From positions 1 through 64,000 of the forward strand of contig JAHQIW010005997.1 of assembly GCA_019055375.1 (NCBI GenBank): a DNA stretch of 64,000 nucleotides, in the 5' to 3' direction. A program made the position numbers and the translations under genes. The notes under the pieces were generated by a model. That model was not told the DNA's origin. It ran no database searches and saw only the letters and a program-made list of their open reading frames with translations. Each line of letters starts with the position of its first letter. Positions within the stretch are counted from its first letter, which is position 1. Origin of the DNA: Parelaphostrongylus tenuis (lineage: Eukaryota; Nematoda; Chromadorea; Rhabditida; Metastrongylidae). Positions 45,691-58,771 of the stretch are shown one piece after another.

Positions 45691-46839
45691 TCATTGTGCA
45701 TTGGTGGATAATATAGGATTTATGTTGTAGTCATATATCCAAGCATGTTGAGCAATATGCAAGACTTTCGATCCGGTTGGAAGTCAAACGCGCTACATCT
45801 CTTCCCATACGGTGGACGATTTCTTCAGCATTCTCTCCTTGATGTTCTTGAGGGCTGACGTTATTGACTATTTGTTCCTGAAATAATTTTTCGACACTCC
45901 GTCGAAGAAAGAGTGACAATAAAATGATTCCCGAAAGTTTAATGGTTAGCACACGCCGCCACAAAAGGTGAGGACACGGGTTCCGCTTCCGCTCGAGATT
46001 CAAAGTTTTGCATTATTCAGCATTCTTGAATATGTAGTTTTATTATCATGATACTGTTATGAAGTGGTGTAGAGATAAAATTCCTCGTCAACTCGGTTTA
46101 GGTGATGTTCATTCGATCCATGAGCATTGGGAAAAGATTAGAGATCGTTACGCTCGCGAAAGAAGATGCCACGTGTGGTAAGAGACAATTTAATTTATCA
46201 TAGATACTTGTTGTTCTCGCAAGACATAGCTCTTTGTCTAGAATATTAGTAATCATTTGATAGAGTTAGATGATTCCAACGCTGTCCTTATTCTGTCAAA
46301 AGACCGTTTGTCTGCGAAACAGCAGGAAAAATAAGATTGATTCGCATGCGCGAGTATGTGTCTTGTGGCTAGTCCACGGGGCGTGAACGCAGGCGGATGC
46401 GGCTAATTCAACACTTCACCGATCGATGGGCGCTTCGGTAAATAGCATGAAAGTGCAATTTTTGTTATTCAACTAGGAATTGTTTGTGCGCTTTGGAAGA
46501 AACTCTAGATAGAACGTCTAACTCTGAATTCAAAAGATTCCTTCTACACGTTCATGTGCTTTTCGTGCTTCCAGCGGACTAGTAGATGAATTGCTCAGCC
46601 TATGTAAAACATAATTTCATTTTGAATTTAGCAGCGTTACAAAAGGTATTTTTGAAAAACGAGCTACGCAGCGCGCTGACTAGAGATTCAAGCTTTCGAA
46701 AGAATGCTGACACTCTTACCAAAAATTTCTCATCCAGCGAAAAGGATCGGTTCTCTTGTTTTTTACGGTTCAGTAATTCTACATAGGAAATCTCCGATGT
46801 TCTATTTATGACAGTATTTGTGACTTATCAAACGTGCTT

Positions 46840-47130
46840 AAAGCGGTGCTTGTCGCGAAGTGGTTAGAGGTGCCCTGCGACAAAGATGAGGGCAATGGCC
46901 TAATTCCACCCCTAAAGCTCACCAGGCTTGCCATCATTCCGGGGCGGTAAATTTGTATTAGAGTTGTCTAGGAGGATAGCATCACTGGGTTGGTACATGT
47001 AAACTACCACCATAAATATAGAGGCGCATTCAGTCACCTGTAAGGATGAATTATGAAGTCGAATGTGTGACACGTCCCCCAGTGGTTGGTCGACGTTGAG
47101 GGCACTATGCTTAATTGTTTTGACTGTGAG
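46840..47130 (+). mobile_element. SINE, tRNA-headed, copy S4
   Basis: Head TCGCGAAGTGGTTAGAGGTG; body with 'tctaggaggatagcatcac' and the end 'gtcgacgttgagggcac'. It is the closest relative of S1 (1640-1915) by position and text. Confidence 0.65.
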
Positions 47131-47322
47131 TTAAATATCTTGTTAAAGAATGTCGGTAGGGAAGCAGAAGACTTAAAAAGCTAGGAATATTCGAATAGGA
47201 GTTCACTAAGTTCTCACATCGTAGGTGATGCAATGTTCCACCAGAGTAAGTTGCCTATATGGAAACGTGGACTTTTGGATTCACCTCACATCTGAAGATT
47301 AATGCATTCAGCTGCCCGTAGA

Positions 47323-49050
47323 ATGGCACAAGGAGTTGGTGAAATGTGACGATTTATATGGATTGACTACGATATGCCTCGACCATGAAAGATAGACACT
47401 CGTTGAAATTGCCGGTTACTGACAGATAAGGTTCTCAATTTACGCTGATCATAATATGTAACAACACTTTATTTCACCAGTGCTACCAATACACCTTCGA
47501 CGGCCTGCTTTGCTACTACTGTGAAAAATAAAATCCACTCACGCTCTCAGTTATTGGTGCTTTTGGATACAATATATATATATATATATATATAATGTCA
47601 ATGCATAAATGAATAAATAAATAAATATATATATATATTACATATAAGCGATAAGTTAAATCAACCAAAAGTGTTAATAGAGCGGTGCCTTGCCAATGTT
47701 TCAGGTCAGTGCTGCTATCGTCTCTTACAGTGGTAGAATGGCAGCACGTGTCCAGTTATGGGCGGGTACAACCCCGTCTGAAATTGAATGTTTTCACACC
47801 ACTCAGTATTCTTAAATGTGTATTTACCTCATGTTTGCACTGCTTTTCTGTAGACTGTGGACTAACAATGTCCTTTTCGCACGTAAGTGATTAAACCGGA
47901 TTCATCACTCTAGATTATTGAGTGTCCGGACATTGAGATAAATCAGGCCGTGGAAGTCCTGAGCAATATGGAAGATTGGTCACGCAAAACGTTTGCGGAA
48001 AATTCGCTTCCTAGTAAGATCCGTGAGAACAAGATAGACATGAAACAAGCACAAGACATAGATAGTTCTCGCTTTCCTGTTCTTCCTAACATTGTGAAAT
48101 GTTTCACCTATAGCTCTCTTTATCTCCTTGTAAATTCAATCATTTCGGAGGTGGTGAGGCGATACAATGCACTTTTTTCTATATGAACTGACACTAAAAG
48201 TTTTTTCCCAAGTTTTGTGTGTCTCTTAGACAATTGCTTCATTAGATATGTCAGCATACCTATGTAAAACGGGCGCTTACAGCGTGGTATGGCCGGAAAC
48301 AAAACCAAACATTCGGCGGTAATGGGCCAGCGTTTCACCCATACCAGGTTCGCATGCTACCATTACGCCACCAGGAATTGATGAACGCCGAGAGTTTTAT
48401 CCGTTTATTCCTTACCTACGTGGACACTTGTAGAATAGGGTATTCGCGAATCTCGTGGATTATAATGTGAAATACGATAGGGACCTATGTAGTCCACTGG
48501 TGGGTTGTAAGCAGCACTTCTATTGACACAATACGCATTCTTTTAGCAGTTATTGACTTATTGTTTGTGTTTTGCTAATTTATGTATGATCACTACTTTA
48601 TTGTTCAAATATTAGATCTTCCCGCAAATAAAACAGTGAAGCAGACATGTCCATTGGCGAGAAAAAGCGCTCACCTTTGCCGAAGGTAAAGTCTTTATTT
48701 CCTTTATCTCTTTTTATCTCAAATTAACCTTTCATCTCCTTCAAACCATCTGATGCTGGAGTTGTAGGGTTCAAATCGAAGTATGTGCCACGACCTGACA
48801 AACTTGTACTACCACATTGTAGCCGTTTCTACTATCGAAGAAGTACAATTTTTCCTGACTCCTAAGAACCAGAGTCCAAGTGCTTTCTTGTATTTTCAAC
48901 TAAATAAACTGGTATGAACTTCAGTTAGGGTAAAATGGTATCTAAAAGAGTTCAAGAAAGCACCTCCTCAGAAGCGAACTCATGCGACTTATGAATATCT
49001 GAGGAAAGTATCGAAGATATACGTTACTATCGCTCTATGATCTTTCAACA
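47323..49050 (+). pseudogene. Orn-3, oligoribonuclease pseudogene
   Basis: Exon 1 (47323-47445) starts with ATG but reaches TGA after eight codons. Exon 2 (47914-48060) is open and well kept ([25 protein letters not shown]), lacking one codon. The exon 3 acceptor (TTGTTCAA at about 48601-48608) has lost its AG. Exons 4 (about 48766-48845) and 5 (about 48930-49045) are recognisable but frameshifted. (TA)n and (AATA)n runs at 47572-47639 lie in intron 1. Confidence 0.7.
47572..47639. repeat. (TA)n and (AATA)n microsatellites
   Basis: A run of TA, a short unique spacer, then AATA units merging into a second TA run. Confidence 0.9.
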
Positions 49051-50019
49051 ATATGTTTGACATCTAATGATTTATCTCGTGTGGCCTCTTAGCTTCTTTT
49101 GAGTCTTTTCTTGAAGGTGGTGATGGTGGTGTGCTTCACAACGTATACTATCATCTGTCACCTTTGACTTATCCCTTTTTCGTCTTCGATATATCGTATG
49201 CATTTTTTTGTGATACCGTTAATGAAGTTGTTTAGCGCAAAATCTCAAGTAGGATCGAAGTAGAAAATAGTCCGCCACAATCTATCTGAACTAACACAAG
49301 GCGATCAAATGCTCCTGCAACGCAGATAAATCGTTAGATATTTTTTGAGAAAAATTTATGTGCGCAGAAACATATCCTATGTTTTCAGAATTCTTTCCTA
49401 CACCTTAAGTATAGCTTAGATAGGTTATTCTATCCGTTTAAATATTGCTAGTTTTTTCTGTTTAAGCAAATTGTCTCAAACTATGAAGTCTCCGTAGTAG
49501 TTCCATCCTGCGCTCCACCTGCTAGGACTCAACTGAAGAGTACATGACTGTTAATTAGCCCAGGATCAGTCTGAAACTCATTCATGGCGTGTTATATGTA
49601 AAGATGCATGTCATTTGTGTCACCGCCTATCGTTCTGTCCTTCATTGACATAGTAGACTGGATTCCAATCTCCATCCCACACTGTCATGTGGGAAAAGCT
49701 TTCCCATGAGTTATCAATCCTTATCGGATATGAGATAGTTGCTCACATTAAAGTTTGACTGGTCATTTCAATTCCATTCTATTAAAATGTTCACTGCTCC
49801 TGCCCAGTTGTCGCTGATACACTTCACATATCCGGTGTATCTGATTTTTTATCCTCTTCGAGATAGCGAGAATTTTCGGCTAGCGGTTCGCGCTGCTGCG
49901 AAGATAGGCTGACAGCTCATTGTCCAATGATTTAAGGATAATATCTTATATTCGACCGTTTTCGAGACCTCGCTCAAAACAGTATAATCAATAGCATATT
50001 TTATGCCATCACTAAAATG

Positions 50020-50300
50020 CTAGATGATCTCGTCACTAGACATGTAGTGATTTCTTATCTCCGCAGTGTGTAGTGACATTTTCACATTGCTCGTGCACTG
50101 TAAGATCTTCATCGTCGATTCCTCTGATGTAGGGTGTATATGCCCTTACAAGGCCTTAGCTCAAATCAAGGCACCATGCTACTGATGACGGCTGACAAGC
50201 CAAAACGCGTGTCAAGTACTTTATAAGTGCCATAACGACCTCATGAAAGGCTTAGAATATGCCATCAGATCCAAAGATAATGTAGTAGTTCTGTGTCAAA
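50020..50300 (+). mobile_element. Hammerhead family 2 element
   Basis: It carries the hammerhead at 50176-50220 and the family tail 'tataagtgccataacgacctcatgaaaggc'. Ends are not defined by a duplication I can see. Confidence 0.5.
50176..50220 (+). ncRNA. Hammerhead motif, G12 lost
   Basis: CTGATGA (50182-50188), stem II GGCU/AGCC with loop GACA, AAAA in place of GAAA, CGCGTGTC. One core substitution. Confidence 0.6.
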
Positions 50301-51868
50301 ATTGAACTTTTCTGAATGCCGAAGGTTGTTTTGTTGCCGCAGAGAGATAGAAGATCATTGAGAAGACTTTAGAAGTGCTATTTTCGTTGGAATAATGCCA
50401 ATGCTTTCTAAAAGTTCATATTTGCCAACTGTGTAACGGTATTCTTGCGGGACATTACGGAGAATCTTTCGGAATGTCGAGAATGTCAAACGGACAACAG
50501 TAGTATCACCGACCCAATGGTCGGATCTCCTCACGAGAGGCTTGTGTGAAGATTCACCTAGAGAACCCTCTGTGTCACTCTTTCACACGAATAGGCAAAA
50601 AGGAAAGTTTACTGGCCGTCGAACGAGTGACTCGACGATCAGCAACCCAACAGATAATACAAGTTGTGGCAATCCGCATAAAATGAACGTTGTGAAGCAG
50701 TCATGCTTATATGACTTTTGATGCAATAGTTTGATGCAATCAGAGATCTGAAATTTGCTGACATACTTCAACATTGTATTCAAAGTGCAGAAAAAATGCT
50801 GTAGCTGAGCTGTTCGCCGCTCGAAAATCAAATTGAAACGACAGAAGGCGACTGCCAATATACGGAACTGTTCAAAGGCGGAAGTTCGACACGGAACTGC
50901 CTAATCAGTTCCAATCATCGTTCGCAAAAATTTCATGACGCAGACGATGAGTTTGACAGCGCTGACGGTGCCTTCCATTTGTCGTTGGCGAAACAGACAA
51001 GCAGAGCTTCTTACGTTCCCATTCGGAGAATTATAGCTAAGATATAGAAATTTTGTAAAATTCTCTACTTAGCACACTATTTCGCTCACTTCTGGTATGA
51101 GACCTAACGTAGCGGAAGAAATGTTTTCCAAAACATTTTTCATTTTGTTGGAGGTGCAACCGCCAATAGAGAGCTCTTCAGAAAGTTAGGTCCATCTTAT
51201 GCTGCACAGCAATTTCATGAGCTGGAGAACGAAACTAATCTCATCCATCAGTAAAAAGTCGAACTGTGCTTAATGCAGTTTCGTGCATTTTTCTTGTGAG
51301 ATCCAATGATAATTGCTTGTTAGCGCAATTTTGGGTAAAAAGTTTCCAACTTCTTGCTTTGAAGAATTAGTGGCCGTCTCACAAATGAATTGGCAATATC
51401 ACTATACGAATTCTATAATATCTTCTTGATTTGAGTTGTCCTTTTGCACGAGCTGTGAGAATTAAGGCTGCTTCATAAACATCGCCTTGATGTAAAATTT
51501 GTAACGTAGAAAAGGTGACTAAGGACGTCTCAGCTGAGCGTCATCTCGATTGTGTTCACAACAGCGTCCACTTTATTTCTCATTTCGATGCACTGTCGAT
51601 CCTATAAAATGTTGGATTCTGGTGTCTCACTGGCAAGACGACCTTACTACATTTGTTTCCATACGGCCAATTTGATACGGTTCTCCTTCTTCTTAATTGT
51701 AATGCTAGATTCTAGGTGAAATCTCACTCCCTCCTCTTTCATGCCTTCCGTAGGACGTGAAGTTTTTTTTAGCAATCAGTTGGCCTCTTCATTAACAAAG
51801 GAGATTTCATACGCGTAGTGAATACGAGAAGTTAATGAAAACATCAAAGCTTAACTAACGCGATTTAA

Positions 51869-52140
51869 TACATCTCTTTAATTTTATTCGAGCCAACATG
51901 CCATGTGGTCTGGTAAAGGGCTCTCGTACAGCTCGATGCACGTGTTTCGACCTTACAGTCTCGTAAGTCGGGCAGCAACCGTCGTCTTTCAATCCTTTTT
52001 AGCCAATCCTCTGTGTGTGCTCCAGTCCCACACACCACATTACATGTTGCTCAAGTAAAAATGAAGAGATCTGTTGAAATTTGAGCGTGGTCTTAAGAAA
52101 ACACTTGAAATAAGAGAATAACGTGATTTAGTCTCCTAAA
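51869..52140. mobile_element. Hammerhead family 1 composite, copy 2
   Basis: Paralogue of 1925-2145. Inverted ends (51869-51920 against about 52030-52090) surround a minus-strand hammerhead. Confidence 0.6.
51931..51973 (-). ncRNA. Hammerhead motif, G5 lost
   Basis: Minus strand: CUUACGA (G5 to U), stem II GACUGUAAGGUC, GAAA intact, ACACGUGC stem III. The paralogue at 1947-1987 keeps CUGACGA but has lost GAAA. Confidence 0.55.
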
Positions 52141-52660
52141 ATTTGCTGCCAAAACCTTTCCCACCAATGATGTGCGTCCTTTTAGAATTCAATTGTAACG
52201 CCGAGTTTATTTGACTACGCAATCTTTATTTTTGAAAAGTCATAATACTATGTCATAGCATTACATATATATTGGTGAGAAAAGAATTTGAGGCATGACT
52301 TCTGAGGAACTAGCACAATTCATTAGAATTTCCTTCCAAGTGATCCCTTTCACCTACCTTGTCCTAATGAAATTTAGCGTGCAATCCTCGCCAACTGATT
52401 TTTTTGTGCTTCGAAATAGCAGAATTGATCACAAAACGTGCGTTGAAAGATTTCATTTTGAACTCAACGAAATGGAAACCTCCAAAGCACACCGGGAAAT
52501 TGGAGGAACTTCCACATCAGCGTCGTTCATAGTTGAGTGTTGAGTTCCAAATTTGTTGTCGTGGGAACGGTCCCATGAAAAAATGTGACATCTACTCTTA
52601 ATTTTATCTACAATATTTGCTAAGATTTTTATTGTCCAAAATAGGGATGTTCTCACAAAT

Positions 52661-54600
52661 ATGACAAATCTTTCAACCGATCTCTTTATGTTTTCACTGC
52701 GAGACATGATCTTTATAGCGTTGGGAGTTGGAGTGATACCTGCGGGTCAAGGTGAGAGCTAGAAATTTTATAATAAGGCGAGTACTTTCAATCTCAGGTA
52801 GACGTTTATGAAAAGTATCAGAGCGATTATATGTGTCACTTAATGTCTGTTCAAAACTGTTTTATTCTGCTCTTCGTGATATGATCACATTGAGTAAGAA
52901 ACGAAATAGATAGGAATACTATTTGAAGCAATGATTTTGATGTATAGTTAGCCAATAAAAAAAAAGCGATACTTTGCTGTAGCACCTTCATTGTCATCGG
53001 CTTCGCTTTGTCCGTTGCTATGATTTGCAATGGAGACTACAATTTCTACTCAGGCATTTGGCGTGCAACTAACAAAGGAGGACCTCAAGCATTATAAACC
53101 GTCTTGTGATGCAAGCAGCGAGTTGGCAACTTTTAAATCCCAAGTATTTCCCTTTTTTGCGATTTCTGCTAACGCGTGGGAGGTGAGCCCCAATTTTCTG
53201 GCAAATCGCACTCTTCATAGTGCGAATATAACTTAAATAACTTCAAATAAACTGATCAGAACATTCACGTAAAATATGTATCACTGATGAGATTTTTCTT
53301 ATCTATTGGTGTTCTCGAACGCCAAGCTTGTATTGCATTTTTACCTGATGCTATAATTTTACCCATTTAGGGTGAACCTAACGTGAACATCACTCGCTAA
53401 CCGTTGGAATGCAATAAAGCTTCTATAATGCTGGCTAAGAAAAAATGTTGGTGTTCAGTATTGAAAATTAGTTTGAAAAATTCCAAGGATAAATTTAATA
53501 GGCATTTAGAGAGCGGATTCGTGGTTGTTAAAGTCTTGAAAAGCAAGCAATTATTAGTGAATCACTAGGAAATGTCCTTGGAATTGAGGAAAATAATAGC
53601 ATTGAAACCAAAACATTTAGGTGCAATAGTTTCTTCCAAGGGTTTCTCATGTCTTTTTCGTGAGAATGTTATGGTATAATCAAGTGTCAGGTGATGCTTT
53701 GGCAGATTTTAAAGAATCAATCGCAAATCATCTTTATATGACCGCCGATTGCGGTGTTATGATGTTCAAATAAACTCAACGATGTAGAAAGGTGTGCAAA
53801 AACGCTTGCGTCAGCCGGGATTTTAACCCAGATCTTACTCTTTCCTGGAGCATGTGCTAAACCGTTGCATCACCGACGCTCTTTTTGCACTCCACTCTTT
53901 CTATGCTCTGTCGACAAAAGTGGGTTTAATATCGATAATGACTGCCCCACCACACCGTAGACGGTTGGCTGTTGACATATAACGCGTTGTAGCGTAGAAA
54001 GAGTGGATTGCAAAACGAGTGTCGGTAGTGCAGCGGTTTAGCACATGCTCCAGGAAGGAGTAAGATCTGAGTTCAAATCCCAACTGACGCAGACGTTTTT
54101 GCACACCATTCTACATCGCTAGATTTTGAAGATTTATAGAAAGGAAAACAAGTGCTCGCAGCTGTTCACCTTTTCAGTTTTGTAATGTATAATCTTAATT
54201 GTTGAGGTGTTCCCTTGGTAAGACGGACGACTTTTTACAGAAGACAGGACGCACGATACGTGCATTATTGTCGACAACACGATGACGAGAATTTGCACTA
54301 AAATGACGGGGAAGAAAGCACTAGAATGTAGGTTATGGCGGTCCTATTCCTCCGTAGAGTTGACAATTGGTGAGACTATCTCGGTCTGAAACAGCCTTCT
54401 ATTTTGTATGAGCTTCACTTTGTTAAGTGAAAAAAACACTGTGTAGACTACAAACGTCGTCATGAGAAGTGGTCAAGAATAAGGTGGCAAACTGTAGTGA
54501 ACAGAGTGGTTCGGATGTTGGCGTCGAGTCCATTTTGATCGAACTTCTTCTCTGCATCTGTTGTTGTTAGCGGAAACTAAATTTTAACTGCGTTGTATTT
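52661..54600 (+). pseudogene. SEC-E, pseudogene
   Basis: Exon 1 (52661-52751) is 91 nt and open, but the cysteine of GCGV is changed (LGVGV). Exon 2 (about 52981-53118) has lost its first bases and frame. Exon 3 (about 53310-53450) keeps FLPDAI and CNKASIMLA-like pieces. The intron after it carries the tRNA-like fold-back at 53780-54118, absent from SEC-A. Exons 4 and 5 (about 54240-54385 and 54445-54600) are frameshifted. Confidence 0.7.
53780..54118. mobile_element. Fold-back of two tRNA-like SINE units
   Basis: Arms of about 130 bp start and end with CGATGTAGAA/TTCTACATCG. The right arm has the best tRNA-like unit in the window (54021-54088): 6 of 7 acceptor pairs (GTCGGTA with AACTGAC), D arm GTGC/GCAC, a 5-bp anticodon stem, and T loop TTCAAAT. 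The loop base before the apparent anticodon GGA is A and not U, and the left arm is its inverted copy, so this is a SINE dimer. The SEC-A intron lacks it. Confidence 0.65.
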
Positions 54601-56240
54601 GAGACAAACGCTTATATTTAATCGACTAGCACTAAATTTATAATAACTCGTAAATCACTAGGCGCTGATTAGTCAGAGTGATTGCAACGAACTACTCCCA
54701 AATTAGGCCTTCTTTGAAATTTTAGTGACAAATCTACAATTAAAAGTCTTTAAGAAAAACTCTTTTGCTCTTGTAATTCGAGAATACGCACTCATCCAAA
54801 ATTAATGAGTAGTATGCGAAACACTCAACTCTAGGCGAGAGTTGTTTACTGTCATTAAATTTTCACCAGTGTCTACAATGAAACTAGCTGGAGAACGATC
54901 ACAAAAATAAAAAGCATTGGAGGTTCAATGCAAAGTTGGTCCTACAGCGACAGTGAAGTTTCAACTAGAATTCAACTCATTCGCTCATCCACATATATGC
55001 TAGATGAAGTTGACTGAGTGACATCGCGAAAGGATCATTTTTCAAATCCATATATTTTAGTATGCAAAAACATAAGTGCTGTTGAATTATCAACAGTAAA
55101 TCTGTCTGCTTAGGATATGTTTACCATATCCCTGTAAAAACTGTTAGCAAAATTAAAAACGGGAAGCATTTTAGTTGTAGATTGGTGATCTACCTATAGA
55201 GATGTAGAACTGTAGCAAATCTCATGCAAAGCTTTTGGATTTTAGTGGACACGGGGATGACTCCCATGTTGCAATGTATTGTACTCAATAAAATCTTAAT
55301 GTTTACAGCCTCACGTGTGCTCAAAAGATAATACTGTGAATAAAGAATAAGAGTTGGATATGCAAACTTCCCAAGGATCCAGTCTTCTTGATGGAAAATG
55401 CAGATTCTCAGGTCTATGTGTCTACTTCTCACCAAAAGTATCTTTGCAGAAGTGCGCTCGGTAGCATATCATATTCTCGTGACGATGAAGTGTTCCCATT
55501 ATCTGAACGTTACTATAAGAACTGCCAACATAACCAGCTCTGAAGCCCGAACAACGGGCATACCACCTCGAAAACGTGCTAAAAAGTTATTTTTTGGCTC
55601 TGTCCATTAACAAGGCCTTGCCAGAAAGCAAAACGAGTACGCAAATCTCCATCACTTAAGTATCCGGCGACTAGTTATAGTCCAATAAAAATGAAATGGA
55701 AATCAGTAACTGTTTATTGCGGGAATTACAACTTTACGCACCATGGGTGAATTGTGAAAATACGAACTTTACCAAGGCTTACGTTCAGGATTGTTAGATT
55801 CATATTGAATTATATGCGCGCGACTTGACAAACACTTGTGATCCAGTGATAGCATAGTAATTCTATAATAATTCAAATCTTATGGACACTAAAGGATGTT
55901 TTAGAGTTAGTAAAGAATTGAAGATCACCTAGAGACTTCAATAATAATAGTTTAGTCAAAATAACGCCATGCCTCATAAAGCCCTCAGTTTTCATCAGCG
56001 AAACCACATAATTTCGAACGGGATGTATATCCAACTGTCATTGAACATTGTTAGATAATTATATTTATATTTCTATCTATTTCTAATTAAGTCACATATC
56101 TTATGGTTTTAGAATCTTTTCGTTCTACACAAAACTTGAATGTTATCAGAGTGCTTTGAAAATTATAACACAGTGAATAGTTTCTTCAATTGACAGTTTT
56201 TATAAACCTCGAGAAAACAATATTAATCAATCACATAACA
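54601..56240. other. Downstream flank of SEC-E, no gene
   Basis: Matches 4236-5650; no conserved frame. Confidence 0.5.
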
Positions 56241-56416
56241 TGTTATTTGGCGTCGATTTTTATGAGAGGGGTATATCCCCAGACAAGGGATCGGCTGAAC
56301 CGAAACACATCGCGCTACGGAGGAGCCCGGAAGGCGAAACAGGCGCCTGTCCAGTACTTTATAAGTGCCACACCAGAACTCATGAAGAGCTCAAATTCTT
56401 TTATGTGATTGACACT
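56240..56416 (+). mobile_element. Hammerhead family 2 element
   Basis: It holds the motif at 56312-56360 and the tail 'tataagtgccacaccagaactcatgaagagctc'. The decayed paralogue is at 5650-5826, so it predates the block duplication. Confidence 0.55.
56312..56360 (+). ncRNA. Hammerhead motif, U4 lost
   Basis: CGGAGGA (U4 to G; position 7 free), stem II GCC/GGC with loop CGGAA, GAAA (56336-56339), a strong 5-bp stem III ACAGG/CCUGU, GUC, then CAGUACUU. Confidence 0.6.
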
Positions 56417-57029
56417 GTCTAGTTAATCACATAAGATGCTGCACACTGTATGTGAACCATTTTATCAAAAACTTTTTTTAATTTTTCGACTGATTTTATA
56501 CATCGAGAATTTGAACTTTCACAGAATTGTAAATGAGACTCTGCCCTGTTCTTTTAAAGGTAACAACTTATGCTATCCAGTGCTGCATTTAAGTGAAAGG
56601 AAATACTGTAGCAAAACTATGCTTCGCTCAATAATTCAAGTAGTAGGTTTGTGATGAGGAACTTGCGATTTAGCAATGGTTTGAAATGTGCTGTTTGATA
56701 TCGGAATGCATTCTTGAATAAAGGTCATCATGCATCGTTTTAATGCTTATATTTCGCTATATGTTTTATTGCCAATGAAGTATCACTTGATATTCAGTCT
56801 AAACATAATTTATATCATGGAGGGGATGCTACACAGAAGCATATTTGAGCGGTTTTCATATTTGATTTCAAAATGGATCATAAAACATAAACAACTCATA
56901 ACATCAACTATTTGAGCCAAAAGCTGCTAGCGAAGGTACATTGCAGTTGTGACTCAAGAAGTCATGTAAGGTGGATACATTTCAATACCGTATATACCGC
57001 AATCTTTTTTGTATCAACCTTGAGAGGTT

Positions 57030-57140
57030 ATGGGAGTTGTGAGGACTCGTTTAAACAGAAAGGTACCATGTTAGTGATGAGCCATGCTGGAAAGTCGAAA
57101 CGCACGTCCAGTACTAGAAGTGATACCCGAACTCTGAAAG
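57030..57140 (+). mobile_element. Hammerhead family 2 fragment
   Basis: The motif at 57068-57115 reads GTGATGA (C3 to G) with GAAA (57097-57100) and CGCACGTC, followed by the family tail 'agaagtgatacccgaactctgaaaggc'. It precedes block R copy 3 as the family 2 element at 9536-9960 precedes copy 1. Confidence 0.55.
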
Positions 57141-57550
57141 GCTTACACTAATGCTGTCTAACTGCAATATTTTCGGTCGTACTGTGTTAAAAGTGACGCA
57201 ATTGGGAAATTATTGCTTCATAGTCTTACAGATCTTAGATTATGGCATGATCAACAACTTGGGTTATTGGCCTTCTTAGCACATTCCTGCAGATTAGTAC
57301 ACGGTCAATCATTTCCACTTCTCAAGCAAGTGTTTGCTGTGTCGCAGAGTTCGATTCTCTTTGTCACGTGACTAGGATAGGAATCAATACTACATTTATT
57401 ATAAGGGATAAAAGGGTAAAGCTCGTGATGCTGACCCATCCAGCCATGAGAGGCTCGCCGTCTATTCGACTTCATCAAACATCGATTAAGGTGATCGAAT
57501 TATATCTGCCTTTATAATGACTCGTGGTGACCTACCGACGTGTGAAGCCA

Positions 57551-58096
57551 GGTTGACTGAATGTCTTAAACTTATCAAAGATCTGCTATGACATCTTAAT
57601 TGGAAGACGTGCATTTCGGGCGTTCTCACGCCTCATCAGTACCACATGTCCTACGCCTCACCCCTGCTGTTATAGCGATCGGCGTAGAAGATGTTACACT
57701 CTACTTCAAGTAGAACGATCACTTGATGCTGCGTTCCAGAGTGATTGAATGATCTGAATTAGACTGCATGGCCTAAGGCTGTTATGGAGCACAAGTAATA
57801 ATACCTTTCATTCGACTATTCTGAGATCTCGCCGAGAAATTCAGTGTAGTCCGACAAAATGTTAGAACACAAGATAAGGTGGTCGTTTCACTTGAAGTAC
57901 AATGTATTTTTTCAACGCTGATTGCTAGTAATGGCAGGGGTGAGCCGTAGGGCATGTGGAGCTGGTGAGGCGTGCATGAACGGCTAAATGTGAGAATACC
58001 ACTACAGATATCATAACTAGACCTCTGAAGGGGTTGAAACATTCTAACAGCCTGTATTGGATTTTCGAGCGACGTCTCAAAATAGTCGATTGAAAG
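57551..58096. mobile_element. Hammerhead fold-back element inside a SINE, copy 3
   Basis: It lies between a decayed duplicate GTGTGAAGCCA (57540-57550) and GTATAAAGTCA (58097-58107). The left arm has an intact-core hammerhead (minus, 57596-57645); the right arm has a decayed one (about 57955-58000: CTGGTGA and TAAA). Confidence 0.65.
57596..57645 (-). ncRNA. Hammerhead ribozyme, intact core
   Basis: Minus strand: CUGAUGA (57633-57639), stem II GGCGU-GAGA-ACGCC plus one extra C, GAAA (57614-57617), stem III AUG/CGU, GUC, then UUCC. It is the best kept of the three block R copies. Confidence 0.7.
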
Positions 58097-58249
58097 GTAT
58101 AAAGTCAGTGTTACTATCATGCCGCGGAAGTCTGGTCCCAATCGACCAGTTTCGGAAAAATTGAAGGATTTGTGAGCCTTGAGTGCTGACTCAAAGCATG
58201 TAGCTGTGATCACTGTGACACACGCGCCCTTACATTGTAATAATGATTG

Positions 58250-58560
58250 ATAAAAGGATAAAGGATAAAGCTCTCGGCGTTGATCAATCCCTGAGGGATG
58301 CGCCATGCATTCAACTTCAATTTTTAACTTCATTTGAGGTGATTGAATGCACATATGGCCTTTACAATGACTCGCGGTTGCCTCCCGCTGAACCGAGTCA
58401 GTGCTGCTTATCCTCCCAGACAAGTCTGAGAACTGTCTGGTACCAATTTACCGACCCCGGAGGGATGGATGGCTTGGTGAGCCATGAGCGCGAGATCGAA
58501 TGATTGGCCTCGTGTGCGACGCAGGGCACCTCTAACCACGGCGCCAAATGCCAACATTTA
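58250..58560 (-). mobile_element. SINE, complete, minus strand
   Basis: tRNA-like head near 58555-58500 (TGGCGCCGTGGTTAGAGGTG on the minus strand, then a B-box-like ATTCGATCTCG) and a body ending at 'gagagctttatcctttatcc' (minus). It is the most complete copy in the window and shows the family layout. Confidence 0.7.
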
Positions 58561-58771
58561 ATGTAAATTAGTAGTGTAATAATGATTGATTCATCTCAAA
58601 ATGTTTATTATCTTTAGGTATCGTCTTATGATTTTCAAAGCAAACTAGAATGTAGTGATTTTTTGTTTTCCGCAACACGTGTTCGCCTTTTCTTTTTTGG
58701 ATTACTGCCTGCTTAACGCCTTAATACGCTTACCACACATTATTCACGCGTAAGAGCGCTCTACATGACAC

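Larger units (their letters stand above)
44850..47130 (+). repeat. Duplicated block S, copy 2
   Basis: Matches 1-1920 apart from the 485-bp insertion at 45020-45504. Contains the tRNA-like dimer (45530-45690), a tRNA-like unit (45930-46010) and a SINE (46840-47130). Confidence 0.7.
57140..58770 (+). repeat. Duplicated block R, copy 3
   Basis: Homologous to 9960-11250 and 24400-25870. It has an extra complete minus-strand SINE at 58250-58560 relative to copy 1. Confidence 0.65.

Noticed and set aside
54021..54088. Functional tRNA gene
   Set aside because: It has a nearly complete cloverleaf, but the base before the apparent anticodon is A instead of U, the GGA anticodon would need a long variable arm, and the unit is one arm of an inverted SINE dimer.
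57782..58423. 213-residue minus-strand frame
   Set aside because: It runs through SINE and fold-back sequence of block R and is not conserved in the other two copies, so it is a chance frame in repeats.
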